Assembly: GCF_035825295.1 (NCBI RefSeq)
Contig: NZ_JAYMGI010000002.1
Location: 3,415,001 to 3,479,000 of the forward strand
Direction: 5' to 3'
Origin: Actinacidiphila sp. DG2A-62
GTDB taxonomy: Bacteria; Actinomycetota; Actinomycetes; Streptomycetales; Streptomycetaceae
Length of the DNA: 64,000 bases
In this document: one piece after another, positions 34,102 through 43,892 of the stretch
How positions within the stretch are numbered: the stretch's first letter is position 1
How the letters are laid out: every line of letters starts with the position of its first letter
Position numbers and translations under genes: made by a program
The notes under the pieces: model-generated
Told to the model about the DNA's origin: nothing
Database searches by the model: none
What the model saw: only the letters and a program-made list of their open reading frames with translations

Positions 34102-34800
34102 CTAACGCACCGGGTTCCGTTTTCCGTCCCGCCACGGCCGGGCGCGCGCGTCGCGTCCGTCCGGACCGGGGACGAGGACGATCACCTGGACGATCAGGCG
34201 CACGTCGGCAGCGGCCCCGGCGGGCGTCCGGAGCGGGGCGGGTGCCGGAGCGGCAGCGGTGTCCCCCGGAGCGTCCACCGGAGCGCCGGACGCCGGCGCG
34301 GTTCGGGACGCCGACGCGGCTCCGGACGCCGGCGCGGTTCCCTGCGCGGCCTCCGCGCCCGGCGGCTCGGCCAGGTGGACGACGCCGCGGTCCCCCCGCC
34401 CGGCCCGGTCCGCGCGCCCGGCGCCCCGCGCGCCGCGCCCGTCCGCCGCGCCGCGACCGTCCCGGACGCCACGCGGGCCCTGCGTGCCCCGCGTGCGACG
34501 CGCCCCGCAGGCGGGGCACGGCGCGCCACCCTGATCCTCCCGCGCTCCCCCCACGTCGGACCCGTCCCGCGCGTGCTGCGCGTCCCGCACATCCTGCGCG
34601 TCCCGCACGTCCTGTGCGTCCAGCACGCCCCGCGCGGTCCGCGCGCCCGACGCGCCGGGCGCGTCGCAGCCCAGGCACCGCGCGCCCGGGTTCTCCCGCG
34701 CTCCCCATGCGCGTTACGCGTCCTGCGCGTCCCGCGCGGGGCTCGTGCCCGGCCGGCGGGCCGGTGCGCCGCTCCACGGTGCGACGTCTGCGTCGGTCAC
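34102..34800 (-). pseudogene. Unrecognised reading frame with paired CxxC motifs, interrupted by a stop
   Basis: A GTG at 34800 with an excellent GGGGAGG ribosome site opens VTDADVAPWSGAP but meets TAA at 34714-34716. The same frame then stays open to 34102, carrying two similar blocks, GARENPGARCLGCDAPGA and GAREDQGGAPCPACGA, each with CxxC as in a zinc ribbon, separated by DAQDVRD repeats. It ends RLIVQVIVLVPGPDGRD and a basic tail. Its third positions are GC-rich and the other frames look implausibly Arg/Gly-rich, so I think it was coding. It may be decayed or mis-sequenced. No family recognised. Confidence 0.35.
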
Positions 34801-34990
34801 CTCGTGCCTCCCCTGCGTCCGGCCCCGCGGCTGCGGGGCGGTCGTTCCCAGCACAGCGCGGCGGCGGGACGCGGTGAGATCGACAGCCGGGCCGCGTAAG
34901 CGGTTTGCGCGTCGTGCAAGCGCCCTGGCCGGGCGGCGGCCACGCGCCTACCGTGGAAGCTCCGGCGTTCGGCGTGGTGGGGAGGCCGCG

Positions 34991-36293
34991 GTGCTCGTCG
35001 ACACGTTCTGGAACAGCGCACAGCCGCGCGCTGGCCGCGCAGCGGCGTCCGGGCGCGCTGATCCGGCTGGCCCGGCTGCGGCGCGGGTGGACGCTCGCCG
35101 ACCTCGGCGGCCGGATCGGCTGCTCGGCGGCCACCGTGTCCCGGCTGGAACGCAGCACCCGCATCGCCGACCTCGACCTGGTCCACCGTGCCGCCGTCGC
35201 GGCGGGCGTGCCCAGACCCGTCCTGATGACTTCCCTTGCGCCACCGCCCGAAGGCACGGCCGCGACCACTATTGTGACGGCCAGTCCGCGTGACGCCGAG
35301 GAGGACTCCATGCGCCGACGCACGCTGCTCACCGCCACTGCCGCGGCCGGAGCGGTCGGGCCGGCCGTACTGATGGCCGGGCTGGACGAAGCGCTCGCCG
35401 CGACTCCGGCGGCGACGGGGGCGGGTGGGCCGCTGGACGGCCGGCTGACGGCCGCGCGGGCGCTGTTCGACACCGGGGCGCACCGCCGGCTGCTGGCCGC
35501 GCTGCCGGGCCTGATCGCCGACGCGCACGCCGCGGCGGCGACGCGCGCGGGGCTGGACCAGGCGCGGCTGTCGGCGGTGTACAGCCTGGCCACCGCGGTG
35601 CTGAGCAAGATCGGATCGTACGACCGGGCGCGGCTGACCGCGGACCGGGCGCGTACCTGGGCCGAGGTGTCCGGCTCGCCGCTGGCCGCGGCGGCGGCCT
35701 GCCGGGAGCTGTCGATCGTGCTGCGCCACCAGGACCAGGGCCCGGCCGCCCAGCGGCTGATGGTCCGGGCCGCGGCCGACGTCGAGGCCACCGGGCTGCG
35801 CGCCGGGGCGGCCTCCGCGGCGTACGCGCAGATGCTGTGCACCCTCGCGTACACCGCGGCACGCGGCGGGCAGCGGGCGGACGCGCTGGCGATGACCGAG
35901 GAGGCGCGGCGCGCGGCCCGGCGGCTGCCCGAAGTCGCGCCCACCGGCCGGCTGTTCACCATCAGCCCGGCCGCCGTCGACCTCTACGCCGTCGGCGTGC
36001 ACTGGGCGCTCGGCGACGCCGGCGCGGCCCTGGAGGCCGGCAGGAACCTGCGCGCCGAGCAGTTCCCCACCCCCGAGCGCAAGGCCCGCATGGCCACCGA
36101 CATGGCGCGCGCGTGGTGGGCGTGGCAGCGCCCCGCCCAGACCGCCCAGTCCCTGCTGACCGCCTACCGGGCCAGCCCCGCCGAGGTCCGCGACCGCCCG
36201 GCGATCCGCCGCATCGCCGACGACCTCACCTCCCGCCACCCCCGCACCCCCGGAGCCCGCGAGCTGCGCACCCTGCTGCACGCCCCGGCCTGA
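34991..36293 (+). CDS. XRE-type helix-turn-helix regulator with TPR-like C-terminus
   Basis: GTG 34991 has GGGGAGG at ideal spacing and reads VLVDTFWNSAQP. The DNA-binding domain (LIRLARLRRGWTLADLGG, CSAATVSRLERST) is in another frame from about 35030 onward, so two bases appear to be missing, or one is extra, in the CG-rich stretch 35020-35033. The rest, to 36293, is helical repeats (TYTAARGGQRADALAM, ALEAGRNLRAEQFPTPE) of a kind used for peptide or partner binding. A twin-arginine-like MRRRTLLTATAAAG segment near residue 110 is probably fortuitous. Target unknown. Confidence 0.68.
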
Positions 36294-36335
36294 CGTGGCG
36301 CGCGCCCCGGGCCGGGGCGGCGCACGGCGTCCGCC

Positions 36336-36605
36336 CTAGCGGCCGGCGTCGTACTTGCGGCGGCGCAGGCCGGCCCGGGTGAGGCGGGCGACGAGTTCCT
36401 TGCTGCCGATCTCGATCGCGCCGAGGCGCACCGCGTCGGCGTAGCGCGCGGCGGGGATGTCGTAGTGGTCGCGCTCGAAGGCGCGGGGCGGCGCGCCGAG
36501 GCGGGCGGCGAAGGCGTGCAGCTCGTCGTAGGAGAGGTCGCTGACCAGGTGGGACCACAGGCGGCCGTGGCCGGGCCAGGTCGGGGGGTCGATGTAGACG
36601 GACAC
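36336..36605 (-). CDS. DUF4031 family protein
   Basis: The 89-residue protein from GTG 36605 begins VSVYIDPPTWPGHGRLWSHL and continues with SYDELHAFAARLG and FERDHYDIPAARYADAV, the whole length of the DUF4031 family. Function unknown. It follows the 166-residue gene by 8 bp on the same strand and is probably cotranscribed. Confidence 0.85.
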   Translation of the reverse strand: MSVYIDPPTWPGHGRLWSHLVSDLSYDELHAFAARLGAPPRAFERDHYDIPAARYADAVRLGAIEIGSKELVARLTRAGLRRRKYDAGR

Positions 36606-36613
36606 CGGCGGCC

Positions 36614-37114
36614 TCACGCCCCCAGCGAGCCGAGCGGGGCGACCGCGTCGCCGCGCGCCTCGCACACCCAGTGCGGGTCCTCGCCGAGTTCGGGCTCGAC
36701 GGCCAGCGCGTGCGGCTCCTCGCAGCGCGGGCACAGCGGCCAGCGCCCGCGGGTCTCCAGCAGGGCGTCCTGCACGTCCTGGGCGAGCAGACCGGGCACG
36801 TAGGGCGCGCCGTCCGGCCACTGCCGCAGCCACCAGCGGCGGCTGCTCACCGCGTCCTCCAGCAGCGAGACGACCTCGGGCTCCGCGACGCCGCGCGCGG
36901 CGAGGTCGGCGAGGACCAGGGCGCGGGCGCCGTGCATCACCGCTTCCAGCCCGGGGCCGGCGGCTTCCGCGCCGTCGCCGGGTTCCTGGGCGTCCCCGAA
37001 GCCCCGGCTCTCACCGGAGCCCCCCGGCGCGCCGCCGGGGTCCGGGCCGCCGCCGGGGCCGTCCGCGTGGCCCCGCTCCTCGGGGCCGCTCGTTCCACCG
37101 TCCATGCGGCCCAT
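36614..37114 (-). CDS. Conserved protein with C-terminal zinc-ribbon-like motif
   Basis: The 166-residue protein has a Gly/Pro-rich N-terminal third, a helical core (MHGARALVLADLAARG, VSLLEDAVSSRRWWLRQWPDG), and a C-terminal PLCPRCEEPHAL with a further Cys in HWVCEARGD, likely a small metal site. I recognise it only as a conserved actinobacterial protein. ATG 37114 is taken; ATG 37105 is an alternative. It leads a two-gene operon with the DUF4031 gene. Confidence 0.62.
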   Translation of the reverse strand: MGRMDGGTSGPEERGHADGPGGGPDPGGAPGGSGESRGFGDAQEPGDGAEAAGPGLEAVMHGARALVLADLAARGVAEPEVVSLLEDAVSSRRWWLRQWPDGAPYVPGLLAQDVQDALLETRGRWPLCPRCEEPHALAVEPELGEDPHWVCEARGDAVAPLGSLGA

Positions 37115-37150
37115 TGTCGCAAGCGCGGCCCCTTGACGGTGGGTCCCGCC

Positions 37151-37197
37151 TGAAAATACCTTTCACAAGGTGACCTATAGCGTGAAGGAAACTTTCC
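37151..37197. promoter_or_regulatory. murR operator: Two MurR/RpiR-like operator sites
   Basis: TGAAAATACCTTTCA (37151-37165) is a perfect TGAAA-N5-TTTCA inverted repeat. A looser copy, TGAAGGAAACTTTCC, begins at 37183, 32 bp later, three helical turns apart and so on the same DNA face. They flank the GTG start of the regulator gene at 37170. RpiR-family regulators bind repeats of this kind; autoregulation of murR and murQ is the simplest reading. Confidence 0.5.
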
Positions 37198-38138
37198 CCC
37201 CGAGCGTCCGCGCCCTCCGCGGCGTGCCCGGCGCGCCCGTCCTCCCCGTCACGCCCCCCGACCCGGGGGCCCTGGCCGCCAAGGTCCGCACCCTCGCCCC
37301 GTCGATGACGCGCTCAATGCAGCGCGTCGCCGAAGCCGTGGCAGGCGACCCGGCCGGCTGCTCGCACCTGACCGTCACCGCGCTGGCCGTGCGCACCGGC
37401 ACCAGCGAGGCCACCGTCGTCCGCACCGCGCGGCTGCTGGGCTACCCCGGCTACCGCGACCTGCGGCTCGCCCTCGCCGCGCTCGCCGCCCAGCAGGCCA
37501 CCGGCGCGCCGCCCGCGGTCACCGCCGACATCGCCGTCGACGACCCGCTCGGCGACGTCGTGGCCAAGCTCGCCGTCGAGGAGCAGCAGACCCTCGCCGA
37601 CACCGCGGCCCAGCTCGACACCGGCCAACTCGACGCCGCGGTGGCCGCGTTGGCCGCCGCCCGGCGCACCGACGTGTACGGGATGGCCGCCTCCGGACTG
37701 GTCGCCCAGGACCTGGCGCAGAAGCTGCTGCGCATCGGGCTGATCGCGCACGCCCACGCCGACCCGCACCTGGCGGTCACCAACGCCGTCCAACTGCGCC
37801 CTGGCGACGTCGCGTTGGCCATCACCCACTCCGGCAGCACGCACGACGTGATCGAGCCGCTGCGGGCCGCCTTCGACCGCGGCGCGACCACCATCGCGAT
37901 CACCGGGCGCGCCGACGGCGCCGTGACCCAGTACGCGGACGTGGTGCTCACCACCGCCAGCTCCCGGGAGAGCGAGTTGCGGCCGGCCGCGATGTCCAGC
38001 AGGACCAGCCAACTCCTCGTGGTGGACTGCCTGTTCATAGGCGTCGCCCAGCGCACCTACGAGGACGCCGCGCCCGCGCTGTCCGCGTCGTACGAGGCGC
38101 TCGCGCACCGGCACACCCCGCGGTCCGGCCGCGCCTGA
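37170..38138 (+). CDS. MurR/RpiR family transcriptional regulator
   Basis: The 322-residue protein has an N-terminal RpiR helix-turn-helix (about residues 65-100, SHLTVTALAVRTGTSEATVVR then LGYPGYRDLRLAL) and a C-terminal SIS sugar-phosphate-binding domain (VYGMAASGLVAQDLAQKL, ALAITHSGSTHDVI). It probably senses N-acetylmuramic acid 6-phosphate or a related sugar phosphate, because murQ follows 73 bp downstream. GTG 37170 overlaps the operator region; GTG 37185 (VKETF) is possible. Confidence 0.88.
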   Translation: MTYSVKETFPPSVRALRGVPGAPVLPVTPPDPGALAAKVRTLAPSMTRSMQRVAEAVAGDPAGCSHLTVTALAVRTGTSEATVVRTARLLGYPGYRDLRLALAALAAQQATGAPPAVTADIAVDDPLGDVVAKLAVEEQQTLADTAAQLDTGQLDAAVAALAAARRTDVYGMAASGLVAQDLAQKLLRIGLIAHAHADPHLAVTNAVQLRPGDVALAITHSGSTHDVIEPLRAAFDRGATTIAITGRADGAVTQYADVVLTTASSRESELRPAAMSSRTSQLLVVDCLFIGVAQRTYEDAAPALSASYEALAHRHTPRSGRA

Positions 38139-38211
38139 CCCTGTACCGCCGACCCCGCCGACCCCGCCGACCCCCGCTGATCCCCCACCGCACCTGACCA
38201 ATGCGAGAAGG

Positions 38212-39162
38212 ATGAACGAGCCGCATATGACCCAGTACACCGAGCTGCGCCGCGAGTTGGAGTCGCTGACCACCGAGGCGTTCCGGCCCGAGTTCGCCGA
38301 GATCGACCGGCTGCCCACGCTGGAGATCGCGCGGCTCATGAACGGCGAGGACCTCACCGTGCCCGCCGCGGTGGCCGGGCAGTTGCCCGCGATCGCGGCG
38401 GCCATCGACGGCATCGCGGAGCGCATGGCGCGCGGCGGCCGGCTGGTCTACGCCGGGGCCGGCACGGCCGGGCGGCTCGGCGTCCTGGACGCCAGCGAGT
38501 GCCCGCCGACCTTCAACACCTCGCCGGGACGCGAGGTGGTCGGCCTGATCGCCGGCGGCCCCGGGGCGATGGTCACCTCGGTCGAGGGAGCCGAGGACAG
38601 CAGCGACCTGGCCGGCGCGGACCTCGCCGCGCTGGGCCTGACCGCGGCCGACAGCGTGGTCGGCATCTCGGCGTCGGGGAGGACGCCGTACGCGGTCGGC
38701 GCGGTCGGTTACGCCAAGGGGGTGGGCGCGCTGACCGTCGGGCTGTCGTGCAACGCCGGCTCGCCGCTGGGCGCTGCCGCGGACCACCGCATCGAAGTGG
38801 TGGTCGGGCCCGAACTGCTCTCCGGCTCCACCCGGTTGAAGGCCGGCACCGCGCAGAAGCTGGTGCTGAACATGCTCTCGACGATCACGATGATCCGCCT
38901 GGGCAAGACCTACGGGAACCTGATGGTGGACGTCCGCGCGTCCAACGAGAAGCTGCGGGCGCGCTCGCGGCGGATCGTCGCGCTGGCGACGGGGGCGGGG
39001 GACGCGGCGATCGAGGCGGCGCTGACCGCGACGGACGGCGAGGTGAAGCCCGCGATCCTGATCCTGCTGGCGCAGGTCGACGCGGGGGCCGCCGCGCGGC
39101 TGCTCGACGAGTCCCACGGACACCTCCGCGCCGCGATCGAGGCGGCGGCCCCCGCGGAGTGA
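38212..39162 (+). CDS. murQ: N-acetylmuramic acid 6-phosphate etherase
   Basis: MurQ splits the lactyl ether of MurNAc-6-phosphate to give GlcNAc-6-phosphate and D-lactate during cell-wall recycling; NagA at 52345 can then deacetylate the product. The 316-residue protein has the SIS domain with GRLVYAGAGTAGRLGVLDASECPPTF, VVGISASGRTPY and the C-terminal helices of the family. ATG 38212 sits very close to AGAAGG; ATG 38227 is an alternative. It follows murR on the same strand. Confidence 0.92.
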   Translation: MNEPHMTQYTELRRELESLTTEAFRPEFAEIDRLPTLEIARLMNGEDLTVPAAVAGQLPAIAAAIDGIAERMARGGRLVYAGAGTAGRLGVLDASECPPTFNTSPGREVVGLIAGGPGAMVTSVEGAEDSSDLAGADLAALGLTAADSVVGISASGRTPYAVGAVGYAKGVGALTVGLSCNAGSPLGAAADHRIEVVVGPELLSGSTRLKAGTAQKLVLNMLSTITMIRLGKTYGNLMVDVRASNEKLRARSRRIVALATGAGDAAIEAALTATDGEVKPAILILLAQVDAGAAARLLDESHGHLRAAIEAAAPAE

Positions 39163-39259
39163 GCGCGTGACGTCAACCCCCCTGGGGGCGGGGGGAACGG
39201 CGCCCCCGCAGCTGAAGCCCGGCGCAGCCCGGGGCTGAAGCCCGGCGCTGCCGGGACGC

Positions 39260-39299
39260 GGAACGGCGCCCCCTCCCTGGCGGGAGGGGGCGCCGTTCC
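39260..39299 (-). terminator. groEL terminator hairpin
   Basis: A perfect 18-bp stem, GGAACGGCGCCCCCTCCC (39260-39277) with its exact complement at 39282-39299, and loop TGGC. It lies 22 bp beyond the groEL stop, between convergent murQ and groEL. There is no T-run; such long GC stems commonly end transcripts in streptomycetes. Confidence 0.75.
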
Positions 39300-39321
39300 C
39301 GGAGCTGTCCGAGCCGGAGGC

Positions 39322-41085
<1,764 letters not shown>

Positions 41086-41094
41086 CGCCAATGA

Positions 41095-41121
41095 TTAGCA
41101 CTCACCCCCTGGGAGTGCAAG
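41095..41121. promoter_or_regulatory. CIRCE element 2 (HrcA operator)
   Basis: TTAGCACTC-N9-GAGTGCAAG. The first arm is perfect and the second matches 7 of 9. Centres of the two CIRCE elements are 36 bp apart. The facing arms of the two elements also make a reversed palindrome, GAGTGCTAA-N9-TTAGCACTC (41077-41103), with the same spacing. Confidence 0.82.
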
Positions 41122-41245
41122 CGCCCGCGGCATCCCCGAGGCCGCCCCGGAGGCCGCGGACCGCCGGCGCGCGGACCCGCCGAGGACCCCCGCGACACCC
41201 GCGCGCCCGCACCGGCCGGCCGCGGACGGGCCGGGCCGGGACGCA

Positions 41246-41282
41246 CGGCGGGCCCGCACCCCGAGGGGATGCGGGCCCGCCG
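41246..41282 (-). terminator. Hairpin downstream of cspA
   Basis: CGGCGGGCCCGCA (41246-41258) pairs with 41270-41282, extended inward by CCCC/GGGG with one bulged A. It lies 40 bp beyond the cspA stop and separates it from the groEL promoter. Confidence 0.7.
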
Positions 41283-41322
41283 GCGTGAAGCGCCGCGTCG
41301 ATGGCCGAACGCGCCGGGATGC

Positions 41323-41526
41323 TCAGCCTGCCAGTCGGACCATGTCCGCCTGCGGCCCCTTCTGACCCTGCGAGATCTCGAACTCGACTCGCTGGCCTTC
41401 CTCCAGGGTGCGGTAGCCGTCCATCTGAATCGCGCTGTAGTGGACGAAGACATCCGCACCACCGTCGACCGCGATGAAGCCGTAGCCCTTCTCCGCGTTG
41501 AACCATTTGACGGTGCCCTGAGCCAT
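41323..41526 (-). CDS. Cold-shock protein, CspA family
   Basis: The 67-residue protein is a full-length CspA-type protein: [18 protein letters not shown] (RNP1), DVFVHYSAI (RNP2) and a C-terminal QADMVRLAG. It binds single-stranded RNA or DNA. The gene sits between metO and groEL on the same strand, as in other streptomycetes, but a terminator and a long AT-rich leader suggest it is expressed on its own. Confidence 0.95.
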   Translation of the reverse strand: MAQGTVKWFNAEKGYGFIAVDGGADVFVHYSAIQMDGYRTLEEGQRVEFEISQGQKGPQADMVRLAG

Positions 41527-41915
41527 TCCTAACTCCCCTATTGCTGGCCCTATCGCGGCCCCGCACTTCGCGGGCCCGGGTCAGACCTCACCCCCCGTTG
41601 CACCCCTTACCGGCGGACCGGTGAGGACAGTGGGGGGCGTGCGCCGGAACGCGTCGACCGCGGCTGAATGTATCTGCACGGATGCCCACCGCAACAGGTC
41701 AATTGGACGAGAATTCTTGGCGTGACCGATCGGATATGCCCCGAGAAAAAACGATAATGCGGGTCAACTCGGACCGGACAGATTACCGTAAAAGGTATTT
41801 ATAGAACGTGAATTTGGCGATAAATCGCCGCACTGGTTCATCGGCCCACCGCAGTCCCCCAGCAGTTGCCCGGGGCAACTGTACAGGGATTCAACCATGT
41901 GCCGAACGCGCGGGC
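41527..41915. other. cspA leader/promoter region with AT-rich island
   Basis: 389 bp upstream of cspA without a gene. Near the start lies an ACCGGCGGACCGGT-type hairpin. About 41690-41835 is markedly AT-rich for this genome (GTAAAAGGTATTTATAGAAC) and includes the palindrome GGCGATAAATCGCC (41816-41829). AT-rich islands in streptomycetes are typical binding sites for the silencer Lsr2; that is inference. Confidence 0.5.
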
Positions 41916-41943
41916 GCCCCGCCCACCCGGGGGTGGACGGGGC
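41916..41943 (-). terminator. Hairpin downstream of metO
   Basis: GCCCCGCCCACC (41916-41927) pairs with GGTGGACGGGGC (41932-41943) with one mismatch and a CGGG loop, 26 bp past the metO stop. No T-tract. Confidence 0.6.
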
Positions 41944-41969
41944 ACCGTCGGACGCGTGCGGAAGCCCGT

Positions 41970-42245
41970 TCAGCCGCCGGCCACCGCCGGAATGATCGAC
42001 ACGCTGGCGCCGTCGGGGACCGCCGTGGCAAGGCCGTCGGAAAAGCGGACATCGTCGTCATTGACATACACGTTCACGAAACGCCGCAGCTTTCCGGCGT
42101 CGTCGAGAACGCGCGCCGAAATGCCCGCGTGATTCTTCTCCAGCGACTCGATGACCTCGGCGAGGGTCGCGCCCTCGGCCGGGACCTCCGCCTGTCCGCC
42201 GGTGTAGGTGCGCAGGATCGTGGGGATACGTACGGAAGCACTCAT
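41970..42245 (-). CDS. metO: ThiS/MoaD-like sulfur-carrier protein (MetO type)
   Basis: The 91-residue protein has a beta-grasp ubiquitin-like fold (VRIPTILRTYTGGQAEV, ATLAEVIESLEKNHAGI, FVNVYVNDDDVRF) and ends in the required Gly-Gly. Its C-terminus would be adenylated and thiocarboxylated to carry sulfur. Its ATG overlaps the stop of the threonine-synthase-like gene as ATGA, so the two are translationally coupled. In Streptomyces the MetM/MetO pair is reported to convert O-phosphohomoserine to homocysteine. A MoaD or CysO role is the alternative, but no molybdopterin or cysteine genes are nearby. Confidence 0.8.
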   Translation of the reverse strand: MSASVRIPTILRTYTGGQAEVPAEGATLAEVIESLEKNHAGISARVLDDAGKLRRFVNVYVNDDDVRFSDGLATAVPDGASVSIIPAVAGG

Positions 42246-43591
42246 GCGAGGCCAGCCTCTCGGAACGCGTCAAGGGTGGGACGGATGACAGCGGTCGGCC
42301 CGGTGGTGGGCGCCACCGCGTCGAGGGTCTTCAGACCGTCGCCGGTATTGAGCACGACGGTCTCGGTGGCCGGGTCCAGCTGCCCGGTCTCGACGAGCTT
42401 CTTCAGCACGCCGACGGTCACCCCGCCCGCGGTCTCCCCGAAGATGCCCTCGGTGCGGGCCAGCAGCTTGATCGCGTCCACGATCTGCGCGTCGTCCACG
42501 TCCTCCACCGCGCCGCCGGTGCGCCGGGCGATGTCCAGGACGTACGGCCCGTCGGCCGGGTTGCCGATCGCCAGCGACTTGGCGATGGTGTCCGGCCGGA
42601 CCGGGCGGACCACGTCGTGGCCGGCCTTGAAGGCCGCCGAGACCGGGGAGCACCCCGCAGCCTGGGCGCCGAAGATCTTGTACGGCTTCTCCTCGACCAG
42701 GCCGAGCGCGATCAGCTCCTTGAGACCCTTGTCGATCTTGGTGAGCTGGGAGCCGGAGGCGATCGGCACCACCAGGTTGTCCGGCAGCCGCCAGCCGAGC
42801 TGCTCGGCGATCTCGTAGGCCAGCGTCTTGGAGCCCTCGCCGTAGTAGGGCCGCAGGTTGACGTTGACGAAGCCCCAGCCCTCGCCGATCGGGTCGCCGA
42901 TCAGCTCCGAGCAGAAACGGTTCACGTCGTCGTACGAGCCCTCGATGCCGACCAGCTCGCCGCCGTAGACCGCGGCCATGACGACCTTGCCGGCCTCCAG
43001 GTCGTGCGGGATGAAGACGCAGGACCGGAAGCCCGCGCGGGCGGCGGCGGCGCCGACCGCGCCGGCCAGGTTGCCGGTGGAGGAGCAGGACAGCGTGGTC
43101 AGGCCGAAGGTGCGGGCGGCCTCCAGGGCGATGGCGACGACGCGGTCCTTGAAGGAGTGCGTCGGGTTGCCGGAGTCGTCCTTGACGTGCAGGCCGCCGG
43201 TGATGCCCAGCTCGCGGGCCAGGTTGTCGGCCCTGACCAGCTTGGTCCAGCCGGGGTTGAGGTTCGGCCGGTCGGCGACGTCGGCGGGCACCGGCAGCAG
43301 CGGGGCGTAGCGCCAGATGCTGGTGGGGCCGGCCTCGATCCGGCGGCGCAGCGCCTCGGGGTCGCCGAGCGGCAGGTCGTAGGCCACTTCGAGCGGCCCG
43401 AAACACTCCTGGCAGGCGAAGATCGGGCTGAGCGGGAAGCGGGTGCCGCACTCGCGGCAGGACAGGGCCGCGGCGGGTCCGAACGGTGCGGGGGCGGCGT
43501 CGGTGGAGGTGTGCGCGCCCGCGGCGGCGGGCTCCCCGGAAGGAGCGCCGGAGGCGGCGGCGGGAACGTGGTCGACTGTGTGCGCAGCCAT
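42242..43591 (-). CDS. metM: Threonine-synthase-like enzyme, probable homocysteine-forming MetM
   Basis: The 449-residue protein is usually annotated threonine synthase. It has an N-terminal zinc ribbon (C45, C48, C60, C63) and PLP-binding K148 in NPTHSFKDRV, with SCSSTGNLAGAV binding cofactor phosphate. Coupling to a sulfur carrier (metO, 4-bp overlap) and a candidate SAM-I riboswitch 54 bp upstream argue that it makes homocysteine from O-phosphohomoserine for methionine, as described for MetM, not threonine. I read no thrB or hom nearby. ATG 43591 is chosen; the first 40 residues are variable. Confidence 0.82.
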   Translation of the reverse strand: MAAHTVDHVPAAASGAPSGEPAAAGAHTSTDAAPAPFGPAAALSCRECGTRFPLSPIFACQECFGPLEVAYDLPLGDPEALRRRIEAGPTSIWRYAPLLPVPADVADRPNLNPGWTKLVRADNLARELGITGGLHVKDDSGNPTHSFKDRVVAIALEAARTFGLTTLSCSSTGNLAGAVGAAAARAGFRSCVFIPHDLEAGKVVMAAVYGGELVGIEGSYDDVNRFCSELIGDPIGEGWGFVNVNLRPYYGEGSKTLAYEIAEQLGWRLPDNLVVPIASGSQLTKIDKGLKELIALGLVEEKPYKIFGAQAAGCSPVSAAFKAGHDVVRPVRPDTIAKSLAIGNPADGPYVLDIARRTGGAVEDVDDAQIVDAIKLLARTEGIFGETAGGVTVGVLKKLVETGQLDPATETVVLNTGDGLKTLDAVAPTTGPTAVIRPTLDAFREAGLA

Positions 43592-43644
43592 GGTGGCGAG
43601 GCCCTTTCTCCTCATCTTCCTCGCGCCGCACGTCGCGTGCGCGA

Positions 43645-43740
43645 GCCGGAATTGGCACCTTCCCCACCGTGTGACCTCGCGGTCGGCGGGAGGGTTGCCG
43701 GGGCTTCAACGGGCCGTTCCCTCTGCCCCTCTGGATGAGC
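43645..43740 (-). ncRNA. SAM-I (S-box) riboswitch in the metM leader
   Basis: On the minus strand the leader reads AGAGGGGCAGAGGGAACGGC, then CCGTTGAAGCCCCGGCAACC, a hairpin region (GAGGTCACACGGTGGGG), and GGTGCCAATTCC. These are the SAM-I core blocks in the right order and spacing, including the GGCAACC and GGTGCNAATTCC signatures. The closing P1 helix is not obvious by eye. Between it and the metM ATG lie a CGCACG/CGTGCG hairpin (43627-43641) and a purine-rich ribosome site, a plausible translational switch. SAM would be expected to turn metM-metO off. Confidence 0.82.
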
Positions 43741-43892
43741 GGTATGCAGTTGTCGGCGCACGACCCCGGCATGCGGTCGCCGTACGCGTTGTTCAAGACT
43801 GTAACCGACGAACCGGGCAGCCGAGCAGGCGGGTCCGTACCGCGAGACGCCGGCCCGGCCGGGGACACCGGCCATAGCAGGGAGATGCGCAC

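Noticed and set aside
35312..35400. Twin-arginine signal inside the HTH regulator (MRRRTLLTATAAAG)
   Set aside because: It lies after a DNA-binding domain in the same protein; a separate secreted protein starting there has no ribosome site I can defend.
42242..43591. Plain annotation as housekeeping threonine synthase (thrC)
   Set aside because: Overlap with a sulfur-carrier gene and an upstream SAM-I-like leader fit homocysteine formation better; kept only as the alternative name.
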